A stretch of 27,529 nucleotides of DNA from Sporomusaceae bacterium UBA1887 (GTDB taxonomy: Bacteria > Bacillota > Negativicutes > Sporomusales > DSM-15969). A program made the position numbers and the translations under genes. Below the pieces are notes generated by a model. The model ran no database searches. It was not told the DNA's origin and worked only from the letters and a program-made list of their open reading frames with translations. The stretch is from contig DDHB01000063.1 of NCBI GenBank assembly GCA_002337925.1, positions 18,274 through 45,802 of the forward strand. The letters run 5' to 3'. Positions 8,316 through 14,236 of the stretch are shown here, in pieces; position 1 is the stretch's first letter, and every line of letters starts with the position of its first letter.

Positions 8316-9713
8316 TTATGCTTTTTGAGCTTTTATTATTTTTTGATCTTTCATAAACGCGACCGCGATAATGGATAAGATAATTGTAATTAGGGTTAGC
8401 ATCATCGCGTAATTCAAGGCTGCATTATAAGCCTGCTGCTGCAAAATACCACTTGCTTGCTCCAGCAAGCGGTGATTTTGGATTTGTGTTGTTAAAACGG
8501 TTATACATAGTGCCTGATTGATCTGTTTTATGGTATTTTGCAGTGCCGAGGCTCTGCTTACGAGATGACTGGGAACAGCGTATATCCCGGCAGTTCCAAC
8601 CGGCTGCATACAAAATCCCATCCCAAGTCCCCTTAATGTGGATAGCAATAAAATGGTTTGAACAGAAGTATTCATATCCAGAAAACATAGTTGATAAGTG
8701 GTAACTGCGACAATGAAAAGACCGGGTACTGTCAATCTTCTAAGTCCAATCTTGACTAGTAATCTGCCGCTTATGGCTGATGTAACGCCAGCGGCTATTG
8801 CGGAAGGAAAAAGTAATAAACCTGTGTCTAGTGCACTAAACCCTCTTACTTCCTGCAAGTATAAAGGAAGGATAAGCACGCCTCCCATAAAGGCAAGTCC
8901 GTGTAAAGTCTGAACGATCTGGCTTACTGTATAGTTGTAGATTTTAAAAACGCGTAAATCAAGCAAGGGCTCTTTGACGGTTAGTTCATTTACAATGAAA
9001 ACCACTGTACTGATGATTCCAACAGCAAGCAGTATCAAGTTTGTTGTATTATCCCAGTCCATCGAGGCACCTTCGCTAAGAACATAGAGTAAGCTCACAA
9101 TACCGATCACGGAAGAAATAAATCCGACTATGTCAAAACGCTTGAATGGCTTGGTCGGAGAATTTTTCAATGAATAGCTTGCTAATGTTATGCCTAAGAT
9201 GCCAAGAGGAACGTTTACAAGAAACATCATTCCCCAATCCATGTTTGCAATAATATATCCACCGATAGTTGGCCCCAGAGCCGGACCGAACATTCCTACA
9301 ATTCCCCAGTATCCCATTGCTGCCCCCCGTTCTTCATGGGGGAAGACAGTAAAGATAATAGTGACTGCAACCGGCATGATCATACCGCCACCGATTGCCT
9401 GAATGATTCTAAACATTACCAACGAATTATTACTCCATGATAATCCGCATAACATCGACCCCAATGTAAACATGGATAAAGCGAAAATGAATACTCTTTT
9501 CGTTCCAAAAGTGTCGATCAAAAATCCCGTCAAGGGAATTACTGCTGCTAGTGCTAGGGAATACGCGCTTAATACCCACTTAACGTTGCTTAGGTCAACA
9601 TTGAATATATCCATGAGTTTTGGGATTGCTATATTCACAATACTTGTATCCAGCATAGTCATAAAAGTACCTAATATAATGACCGTCAGAGCCAGCCATT
9701 TATTATTCTTCAT
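8316..9713 (-). CDS. MFS multidrug exporter, DHA2 (EmrB/QacA) family
   Basis: A 465-residue, highly hydrophobic protein with about 14 predicted membrane spans. Typical drug:H+ antiporter motifs are visible: MLDTSIVNIAIPKL in the first span (motif D1), GFLIDTFGTKRVFI after the second (motif A), RIIQAIGGGMIMPVA (motif B), and GPALGPTIGGYI (motif C, the antiporter signature). It would export hydrophobic drugs across the cytoplasmic membrane. The start has GGAGGG nine bases upstream. The MarR gene lies upstream on the same strand, with a GTTAGAATTCTAAC palindrome in between, and the phosphotransferase-like gene lies downstream, so one repressor could control efflux and drug modification. Its substrates are unknown. 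Confidence 0.9.
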   Translation of the reverse strand: MKNNKWLALTVIILGTFMTMLDTSIVNIAIPKLMDIFNVDLSNVKWVLSAYSLALAAVIPLTGFLIDTFGTKRVFIFALSMFTLGSMLCGLSWSNNSLVMFRIIQAIGGGMIMPVAVTIIFTVFPHEERGAAMGYWGIVGMFGPALGPTIGGYIIANMDWGMMFLVNVPLGILGITLASYSLKNSPTKPFKRFDIVGFISSVIGIVSLLYVLSEGASMDWDNTTNLILLAVGIISTVVFIVNELTVKEPLLDLRVFKIYNYTVSQIVQTLHGLAFMGGVLILPLYLQEVRGFSALDTGLLLFPSAIAAGVTSAISGRLLVKIGLRRLTVPGLFIVAVTTYQLCFLDMNTSVQTILLLSTLRGLGMGFCMQPVGTAGIYAVPSHLVSRASALQNTIKQINQALCITVLTTQIQNHRLLEQASGILQQQAYNAALNYAMMLTLITIILSIIAVAFMKDQKIIKAQKA

Positions 9714-9792
9714 CTTTAATCCCTCCGTATAAATATAAAATTGTTGAATGATAAGAGAATTGCTTAGCCTTCTAAAATGTTGACAACTAATA

Positions 9793-9806
9793 GTTAGAAT
9801 TCTAAC
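9793..9806. promoter_or_regulatory. Palindromic operator before the MFS-phosphotransferase operon
   Basis: A perfect 14-bp palindrome, GTTAGAATTCTAAC, 80 bases upstream of the MFS start. Thirteen of its 14 bases recur at 10342-10355 in the MarR promoter, which strongly suggests the MarR binding site. It is flanked by an 8-bp inverted repeat (TTAGCCTT 9764-9771, AAGGCTAA 9810-9817). The best promoter-like pair overlapping it, TTGACA (9780-9785)-17-TAACAA, points toward plus. No strong minus-strand pair for the operon was found, so the exact operon promoter is unresolved. Confidence 0.7.
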
Positions 9807-9846
9807 AATAAGGCTAAAAAATTACATGGAAATTGTAAGCTGAATT

Positions 9847-10281
9847 TTACTCTAGGTTACTGTTAATCTTTGTTAAAAGGCGAAGCAAGGTTTGAATCTC
9901 ATCATCAGTTAGACATTTTGTAATATCCTCTTCAATTTCTTGGAATTTTTTATCGAAGTCTTCAATTAATTCTTTCCCTTTTGGCAAGAGATAAACTTTT
10001 TTTTCTCTTTCATTATCCTTAGGAATTCTTCTTTCAATAAACCCTTTTTTTTCAAGGCCTTGAAGCATGCTAGTTATACTGGCATCTCGTTTCTTAAAAA
10101 AATCGGCTAACTCCTTCTGTATAATTCCTTCATTGGAATTAATGTAACCGAGGGTATGCCCTTGTTGAGAATTTAAGCCGAATTCGGCAAGACTCTTGTC
10201 AGCTTTATTCTTCATTTTAATGCTTATCACTCTGAGTAGATACGAAAAAGGTTGATTCGCCCAAGAATTGTTTTCTGCCAT
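9847..10281 (-). CDS. MarR family transcriptional regulator (drug module)
   Basis: A 144-residue winged-helix regulator with the MarR pattern. N-terminal dimerisation helix; HTH around residues 48-75 (GIIQKELADFFKKRDASITSMLQGLEKKGF, in two halves); wing with ERRIPKDNEREKKVYLLP (about 82-99); C-terminal helices. It probably represses its own gene and the MFS-phosphotransferase operon and releases DNA on binding a drug or after oxidation. Support is the near-identical palindrome at both control regions, at its own promoter placed between the -35 and -10 boxes. The start follows AAAGGAA with good spacing. There is no cysteine, which argues against thiol-based sensing and for ligand sensing. Confidence 0.88.
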   Translation of the reverse strand: MAENNSWANQPFSYLLRVISIKMKNKADKSLAEFGLNSQQGHTLGYINSNEGIIQKELADFFKKRDASITSMLQGLEKKGFIERRIPKDNEREKKVYLLPKGKELIEDFDKKFQEIEEDITKCLTDDEIQTLLRLLTKINSNLE

Positions 10282-10332
10282 TTTTCAGTTCCTTTCAAAT
10301 GTGGATGATAATCCAAATTAATTTATGAACTC

Positions 10333-10361
10333 ATTCTAACAGTTAGAATTCTAAATGTCAA
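10333..10361 (-). promoter_or_regulatory. Promoter and operator of the first MarR gene
   Basis: Read on the minus strand: TTGACA (10361-10356), exactly 17 bases, then TAGAAT (10338-10333), a near-consensus sigma-A promoter 52 bases before the start at 10281. The spacer is filled by the palindrome TTTAGAATTCTAAC (10355-10342), so a bound repressor would block RNA polymerase. This is direct sequence support for autorepression. Confidence 0.75.
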
Positions 10362-10428
10362 CATGGTGATTATAAATGGTATAATGTATAATTTGGTTAT
10401 CAGAGAATGTACAAGTCGAAATAGATTA

Positions 10429-10474
10429 TTGACTTTTAAACTAATTTAATATAATATTTAGTTGTCAATGACAA
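10429..10474 (+). promoter_or_regulatory. Promoter and operator of the second MarR gene
   Basis: TTGACT (10429-10434), 17-base spacer, TAATAT (10452-10457) form a strong promoter. The expected transcription start falls in an odd palindrome, TTGTCA-A-TGACAA (10462-10474). The same palindrome with a central T recurs at 10967-10979, beyond the end of this gene, so both are probably sites for this MarR protein. Confidence 0.7.
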
Positions 10475-10494
10475 TTAAATTGAAGGGGCAAATG

Positions 10495-10935
10495 ATGTAT
10501 ATTCTAAATGATGCCATTAGTTTTATTATTAGTAGAACATATTCTAGAATGAAAAACTTATTTCTTAAAAAATTGAGGAAATATGGGATTACTCTTGAGC
10601 AATGGGTCTTACTTGCTCAACTTTCGGAAAAAGAGGGAATTTCACCAACTGATTTATCCTTAGTATCACTTAGAGATAAACCATATACAACAAGACTTAT
10701 TGACAAATTAGCAGAAAATGGTTTTATTTTTAAGGAAGAAAGCAAGGTTGACAAGCGTTCGTCATTAATTTATCTAACACAACAGGGGGCAGAAATAAAA
10801 AAAGAGATTATTCCCGTTGCTGATAAAATTAATGAATGGTTAGTTGAGAACATGGATGAAAAAGAAGTAAAGAGCCTTAAGATTTTATTGCATCAAATGT
10901 ACGATAATATCCAATCTCATAGTCGTGATAGTTAA
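10495..10935 (+). CDS. Second MarR family transcriptional regulator
   Basis: A 146-residue MarR-type winged-helix protein. An N-terminal dimer helix (SFIISRTYSRMKNLFLKKL) is followed by the HTH (about residues 42-75: ISPTDLSLVSLRDKPYTTRL, then IDKLAENGFI), a wing with KVDKRSSLIYLT, and C-terminal dimer helices. The adjacent ATGs at 10492 and 10495 both follow AAGGGG; 10495 has the better six-base spacing. An upstream in-frame TTG at 10462 lies inside the operator and is rejected. It likely represses itself and the HXXEE membrane protein gene downstream, because each has the TTGTCA-N-TGACAA palindrome. It is unrelated in operator to the first MarR gene, although the two are divergent neighbours. 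Confidence 0.87.
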   Translation: MYILNDAISFIISRTYSRMKNLFLKKLRKYGITLEQWVLLAQLSEKEGISPTDLSLVSLRDKPYTTRLIDKLAENGFIFKEESKVDKRSSLIYLTQQGAEIKKEIIPVADKINEWLVENMDEKEVKSLKILLHQMYDNIQSHSRDS

Positions 10936-10966
10936 CATTTATCTTTAATTTTTTTTGCATATATAG

Positions 10967-11000
10967 TTGTCATTGACAATTATTATGTAGTTAATATAGA
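10967..11000 (+). promoter_or_regulatory. Operator and promoter of the HXXEE gene
   Basis: The palindrome TTGTCA-T-TGACAA (10967-10979) contains a consensus -35 TTGACA (10973-10978), followed after 16 bases by TATAGA (10995-11000). A repressor on the palindrome would occlude the -35 box. The start of the membrane protein is 58 bases downstream. Confidence 0.65.
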
Positions 11001-11057
11001 AACTACACGTCTTTGCCGTTCATTATTAGGGTATGTTGATAAGAGAGGAGTGAGGTT

Positions 11058-11684
11058 ATGAATTATTTAAGACATTATTGGCAAGATATTGGTGGTATTG
11101 TGGGGGTGGGAGTATGTCTTGTCTTGTTTTATCAACATCAACACATGCGAGAACTCCAAGTGATTTTATGGCTGAGTTTTGTTGCAATTCTTTTTCATCA
11201 GTTTGAGGAGTATCGCTGGCCAGGCTACTTCCCCGGTGTTTTTAATATCGCTATATTCAAAAGTGCAAATCCTGATAAGTATCCTTTAAACAGCCACTCA
11301 GCGATGGTTATTAATATGTTAATTGCCTATGGTTTTTACTTGCTGCCCATCTTTTTTATAGATCAAATATGGATGGGGTTAGCACCAATATTTATGGGGT
11401 TTTTCCAATTGATATGGCATGGTGTATTTGCCAATTTAAAAATAAAAGGTATTTATAATCCTGGTCTGGGTGCTGTTGTTTTATTGCATGTGCCAATAGG
11501 GGGTTGGTATATTTACTATATTACGGTTCATAATTTAGTAACTACGTATGATTGGATATTGGGAATTGCATATTTTTTTGTAGCTACCTATGTATTAATT
11601 ATAAAAGGGAATATGTGGATGAAAAATGAGAAATCAATTTACAGTTTTAATCAAAAACAGCTAGGTCCTTATCGCTCACGATAA
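11058..11684 (+). CDS. HXXEE domain membrane protein
   Basis: A 208-residue membrane protein with about six hydrophobic segments. It carries the family-defining HxxEE motif as LFHQFEEYRWPGYFPG (about residues 46-61), an NSHSAMVIN segment and WHGVFANLKIKGIYNPG, the usual conserved polar residues of HXXEE proteins. The biochemical role of the family is unknown. The start has GAGAGGAGTGAGG upstream. Its promoter carries the same palindrome as the second MarR gene, so it is probably that regulator's target, as many MarR-linked membrane proteins respond to a small molecule. A terminator follows. Confidence 0.82.
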   Translation: MNYLRHYWQDIGGIVGVGVCLVLFYQHQHMRELQVILWLSFVAILFHQFEEYRWPGYFPGVFNIAIFKSANPDKYPLNSHSAMVINMLIAYGFYLLPIFFIDQIWMGLAPIFMGFFQLIWHGVFANLKIKGIYNPGLGAVVLLHVPIGGWYIYYITVHNLVTTYDWILGIAYFFVATYVLIIKGNMWMKNEKSIYSFNQKQLGPYRSR

Positions 11685-11691
11685 AAACTAA

Positions 11692-11728
11692 AAACTGACG
11701 TGGATACTATTTCTACGTCAGTTATTTT
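11692..11728 (+). terminator. Intrinsic terminator after the HXXEE gene
   Basis: AACTGACGT (11693-11701) pairs with ACGTCAGTT (11715-11723), a 9-bp perfect stem. A's precede it and ATTTT follows, so it could work in both directions. It begins eight bases past the stop codon. Confidence 0.75.
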
Positions 11729-11952
11729 ACTATCTGTCCAATAAATAAGGAACAAAAAGAATGTGTCATAAAGATCGGCTGAAGATCCTTGAGAACGATC
11801 CCGCTTAAATCGATAATCACCCGTCCCTGTGGTATTTGCATGCAATAAACTACTTGGAATATAGTCTTACTAGATAGAGGTGTTTTTAATTGGGAAAGAG
11901 AAGGGAGGAACAATGACGTTGAGTTTTCTAGGATGGACATATCTGTAAGCAA
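11722..11952 (-). pseudogene. Doubtful remnant, weakly STAS-like
   Basis: An open stretch of 76 codons on the minus strand contains QGRVIIDLSGI, which resembles the core strand of anti-sigma-factor-antagonist (STAS) domains, after a segment SILENSTSLFL that could be a first strand. The serine-containing helix expected next is absent, and there is no ribosome-binding site. It may be a decayed gene fragment or chance. The plus strand here (11729-12017) has only the approach to the next gene, with its AAAGGAGC site. Confidence 0.2.
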
Positions 11953-12017
11953 TCAAAAATTGATGACTGCATTCTGAGGATTATATTAAAAAATAAAGAC
12001 AAAGGAGCTTTTAAGTA

Positions 12018-12413
12018 ATGAATGAGGTTCTTGCGTTTCTCTTAGAAAACAGAATAGTTTATCTTGCTACAGTCGATGGTGATATTCCCAAGGTGCGACC
12101 CGTTGGCTTTGTTATGGAGTTTGAAGGCAAACTCTATTTTAGCACCAGCAATCAGAAGAATGTATACAAACAGCTCAAAGCAAATCCTAACTTTGAAGTC
12201 AGCATAATTTCAAAAACAGGTGACTGGTTACGCTTACAAGGTAAAGCTGTATTTAATACCACTCGGAAAACCAGGCAGGCTGCTTTAGATGCAGTGCCTG
12301 CTTTTAGCAAGATGTATAGTATTGACGATGCTATTTTTGAACTCTTTTATATCGAAGATGGAGTAGCAACTTTTAACGACACAAAGGGATCTTCCAGAAC
12401 CGTTACATTGTAA
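12018..12413 (+). CDS. Pyridoxamine 5'-phosphate oxidase-like split-barrel flavoprotein
   Basis: A 131-residue protein of the FMN-binding split-barrel (PNPOx-like) family. Visible features are the N-terminal helix (EVLAFLLENRIVYLAT), DGDIPKVRPVGFVMEFEGKL (residues 20-39), and YFSTSNQKNVYKQLKANPNF, the typical flavin-phosphate and dimer region. Such short proteins bind FMN or F420-like cofactors and reduce unidentified substrates; true PNPO activity is unlikely at this length. It is cytoplasmic. The start follows AAAGGAGC with a slightly long spacing. The DJ-1/PfpI gene lies 85 bases downstream on the same strand, and the two may be cotranscribed. Confidence 0.85.
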   Translation: MNEVLAFLLENRIVYLATVDGDIPKVRPVGFVMEFEGKLYFSTSNQKNVYKQLKANPNFEVSIISKTGDWLRLQGKAVFNTTRKTRQAALDAVPAFSKMYSIDDAIFELFYIEDGVATFNDTKGSSRTVTL

Positions 12414-12498
12414 TTGTTATCCTACTAGGCCTTATTAGGTGGATGCTATTCTGATGCCCGCTTAGGCGTATACAGCCTGGCGATTGGAGAGGTTTTTT

Positions 12499-13086
12499 AT
12501 GTTGAATGTCGGAATCTTTTTGTTTAATGATATAGAATTGCTGGATTTTGCTGGACCGTATGAAGTTTTTTCAGTTGCTACAGAAATACAGAATAGTGCA
12601 TTGTTTAACGTTTTTACCATTACTGAAGATGGAGCGGGGATTCGATCAGTAAATGGGCTAAGAGTCACGCCGGATTATGATTTTAAGAATCATCCACATA
12701 TAGATGTCCTTATTGTACCTGGAGGCAATGGAACCAAGATTGAAATGACCAAAGATGCGGTTTTACAGTGGCTGAAAGAGCAATATAATCATTCTCAAAT
12801 TACAATGTCAGTTTGTTCCGGCACAAGATTACTTGGGAAACTAGGGCTGCTGGATAATTTAAAAATTACTACTCACCACGAAGTGATCGCTGATATGAAA
12901 ATGATTGTTCCAACCGTAATGATTGAAGAAAAGGTGAAATTTGTTGATAATGGAAAAATATTAACTTCTGCTGGTATTTCTGCGGGGATTGAATTATCAC
13001 TTTACGTAGTGGCAAAATTGTTTGGCAAAGAAGTTGCCAATAAGGCAGCGGTTTATATGGAGTATGGAGATTGGGAAAACCTATGA
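12499..13086 (+). CDS. DJ-1/PfpI family protein, isonitrile-hydratase-like
   Basis: A 195-residue class I glutamine-amidotransferase-like protein. D16 in ELLDFAGPYEVFSVA, VPGG (73-76) and the nucleophile C106 in MSVCSGTRLLGKLGLLDN followed by ITTHH match the layout of isonitrile hydratase InhA and of AraC-associated DJ-1 domains, where an Asp and a Cys-Ser/Thr pair form the active site. The catalytic role is inferred. The start at 12499 is preferred because GGAGAGG lies six bases upstream; the TTG at 12484 precedes that site. It is a different subfamily from the DJ-1 gene at 1536. A hairpin follows the gene. Confidence 0.85.
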   Translation: MLNVGIFLFNDIELLDFAGPYEVFSVATEIQNSALFNVFTITEDGAGIRSVNGLRVTPDYDFKNHPHIDVLIVPGGNGTKIEMTKDAVLQWLKEQYNHSQITMSVCSGTRLLGKLGLLDNLKITTHHEVIADMKMIVPTVMIEEKVKFVDNGKILTSAGISAGIELSLYVVAKLFGKEVANKAAVYMEYGDWENL

Positions 13087-13134
13087 CGTAGGATAAAGCA
13101 TGATGTATGAAAGTGGGAAGTTAAATTTAATAAC

Positions 13135-13172
13135 GGACGGTGGTAGTGTTTTTAAAAATCACTCCACCGTCC
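13135..13172 (+). terminator. Hairpin after the second DJ-1 gene
   Basis: GGACGGTGG (13135-13143) pairs with CCACCGTCC (13164-13172). The sequence after it is TCTTGTT, a weak U tract. The hairpin is 48 bases beyond the stop codon and also faces the secreted-protein gene on the other strand. Confidence 0.6.
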
Positions 13173-13269
13173 TCTTGTTATGCCTACTATTAACTTCTTG
13201 CTTAAAACCTAATTTGAGGATAATCTCTTGAACTTCTTAGATTCTGCCAAATCCATAATAAAATTCATT

Positions 13270-13689
13270 TTAACGATAATAAATATGACCATCTTTGTAT
13301 ACTGCATGATTCTCGTCTGAACTCGGCCAACTATGGTCATGTCTGTGCCAACCATTTCTATAATCATGTCTAGTATCATACCGAGTGTCAAACTTAGCTC
13401 CGTTGTTATACCGGATTACATATCTAGCATTATTGTTTCTACTACTGTACCGAGTGTCATATTTACTATTGTTATCAAATCTAGTATCAAAGTGAGATTT
13501 GTCATTAACCCTGGTGTCATAATGAGCAGCTACTCGTTGTTGTTGTACATTGACAGGATTTTCTGCAGCAAAAGTGGTAGCAGGAATTGCTGCCCCGGCT
13601 CCTGTTAAGAGAGCGGCACCCGCTAAGGCTGCAGTATAATTCTTGTATTTGCGGCGAAGCATTTTTCTTCTAGATAGTTTTCTTTCCAT
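13270..13689 (-). CDS. Secreted protein with degenerate YDTR repeats
   Basis: A 139-residue protein with no recognised domain. It begins with a very basic segment (residues 1-17, including RRKMLRRKYK), a hydrophobic stretch (about 18-36) and a likely signal-peptidase site near residues 40-42 (TTFAAEN). The mature part contains imperfect repeats of about ten residues centred on (Y/F)DTR: YDTRVNDKSH, FDTRFDNNSK, YDTRYSSRNN and FDTRYDTRHDY. It is rich in Asn, Arg, Tyr and His and ends in KDGHIYYR. This composition suggests an extracytoplasmic, surface- or polymer-binding protein, but that is inference. The start is strongly supported by AAAGGAGGTGG. A hairpin lies in its 5' leader. Confidence 0.75.
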   Translation of the reverse strand: MERKLSRRKMLRRKYKNYTAALAGAALLTGAGAAIPATTFAAENPVNVQQQRVAAHYDTRVNDKSHFDTRFDNNSKYDTRYSSRNNNARYVIRYNNGAKFDTRYDTRHDYRNGWHRHDHSWPSSDENHAVYKDGHIYYR

Positions 13690-13711
13690 ATAGCCACCTC
13701 CTTTTTTTTAG

Positions 13712-13746
13712 TTTTCCATGAACTCATCTCAAGCATCCATGGAAAA
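13712..13746 (-). promoter_or_regulatory. Leader hairpin of the secreted-protein gene
   Basis: TTTTCCATG (13712-13720) and CATGGAAAA (13738-13746) form a 9-bp perfect stem with a 17-nt loop, next to the AAAGGAGGTGG ribosome-binding site on the minus-strand transcript. It may affect mRNA stability or translation. No known element was recognised. Confidence 0.4.
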
Positions 13747-13863
13747 TAAGCCTTTATATATCAATATTATTAAAACTGTGCCGTTAGTTTTCATTGCAGG
13801 AATGATCTGTAAAATATGGCATTTTAATTAAGACATAAATATTATGTAGGAAAGGCTATGCTA

Positions 13864-13946
13864 GTTGAATTTTTTCCGGTTCAACTGCGAATTTGTGCTG
13901 CAGTCTCCATACAGACTGCCCTCTAACGCAGGAGAGCTATCGCGTT
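13864..13946. other. Cluster of three hairpins, possible structured RNA
   Basis: Within a gene-free stretch (13690-14236) three compact inverted repeats follow each other: GTTGAA (13864-13869) with TTCAAC, GCAGTCT (13900-13906) with AGACTGC (13913-13919), and AACGC (13925-13929) with GCGTT (13942-13946). They could be a distant 5' leader on the minus strand for the secreted protein, or part of an element on plus. No known riboswitch consensus was recognised. The rest, 13747-13860, is AT-rich with nothing evident. Confidence 0.35.
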
Positions 13947-13974
13947 AATATTACCTGAGAATAGGGACCACGTA

Positions 13975-14002
13975 TTGACAATCCAATAATAATTGGTAAA
14001 AT
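13975..14002 (+). promoter_or_regulatory. Promoter for the 14-kb leader/sRNA
   Basis: TTGACA (13975-13980), 16-base spacer, TAAAAT (13997-14002). TATACT at 14003-14008 is an alternative -10 but would give a 22-base spacer. Transcription would start near 14009, just before the first hairpin of the putative RNA. Confidence 0.5.
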
Positions 14003-14008
14003 TATACT

Positions 14009-14153
14009 AATGCTACTTTAAAAGTAGCTCAGCGGTTTTGAAAAACTGTATCCAAAGTCTACTAAATCTTAATATTTGTCTACACAGCATCCGTGAAGGA
14101 GCACTTTAAAGCTAGACGCTTTAAAAAGGCTAACCATCACGGTTTTATTTTTT
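14009..14153 (+). ncRNA. Structured leader or small RNA ending in a terminator
   Basis: About 145 bases between a promoter-like sequence and a strong terminator, 84 bases before the GldA-like gene. Visible structure: GCTACTT-taa-AAGTAGC (14012-14028); an outer stem CCGTGAaGG (14091-14099) with CCaTCACGG (14134-14142); inside it TTTAAAGC (14105-14112) with GCTTTAAA (14118-14125); then a T-rich tail 14143-14153. The 5-nt loop TAGAC (14113-14117) is complementary to GTCTA at 14057 and at 14079, allowing a pseudoknot. It could be a riboswitch-like attenuator of the downstream gene or an sRNA. No T-box, TPP, glycine, cobalamin or c-di-GMP consensus is present. Confidence 0.45.
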
Positions 14154-14236
14154 ATGGCAGTAATTTAATTAAATTCAGCTAGTAGCAAAAAAATAGGGGT
14201 ATGTGTTGATGAATAAAGATAAAAAGGGGACTGTAT

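Noticed and set aside
6924..9732. Several plus-strand open frames opposite the phosphotransferase-like and MFS genes
   Set aside because: They are antisense shadows of strong coding genes without ribosome-binding sites.
13209..13391. Minus-strand open frame overlapping the secreted-protein gene
   Set aside because: Its repetitive Met/Ile-rich sequence is the frame shadow of the YDTR-coding repeats.
13864..14153. Known riboswitch or T-box
   Set aside because: Consensus cores of T-box, TPP, glycine, cobalamin, SAM, FMN and c-di-GMP classes were looked for by eye and not found.
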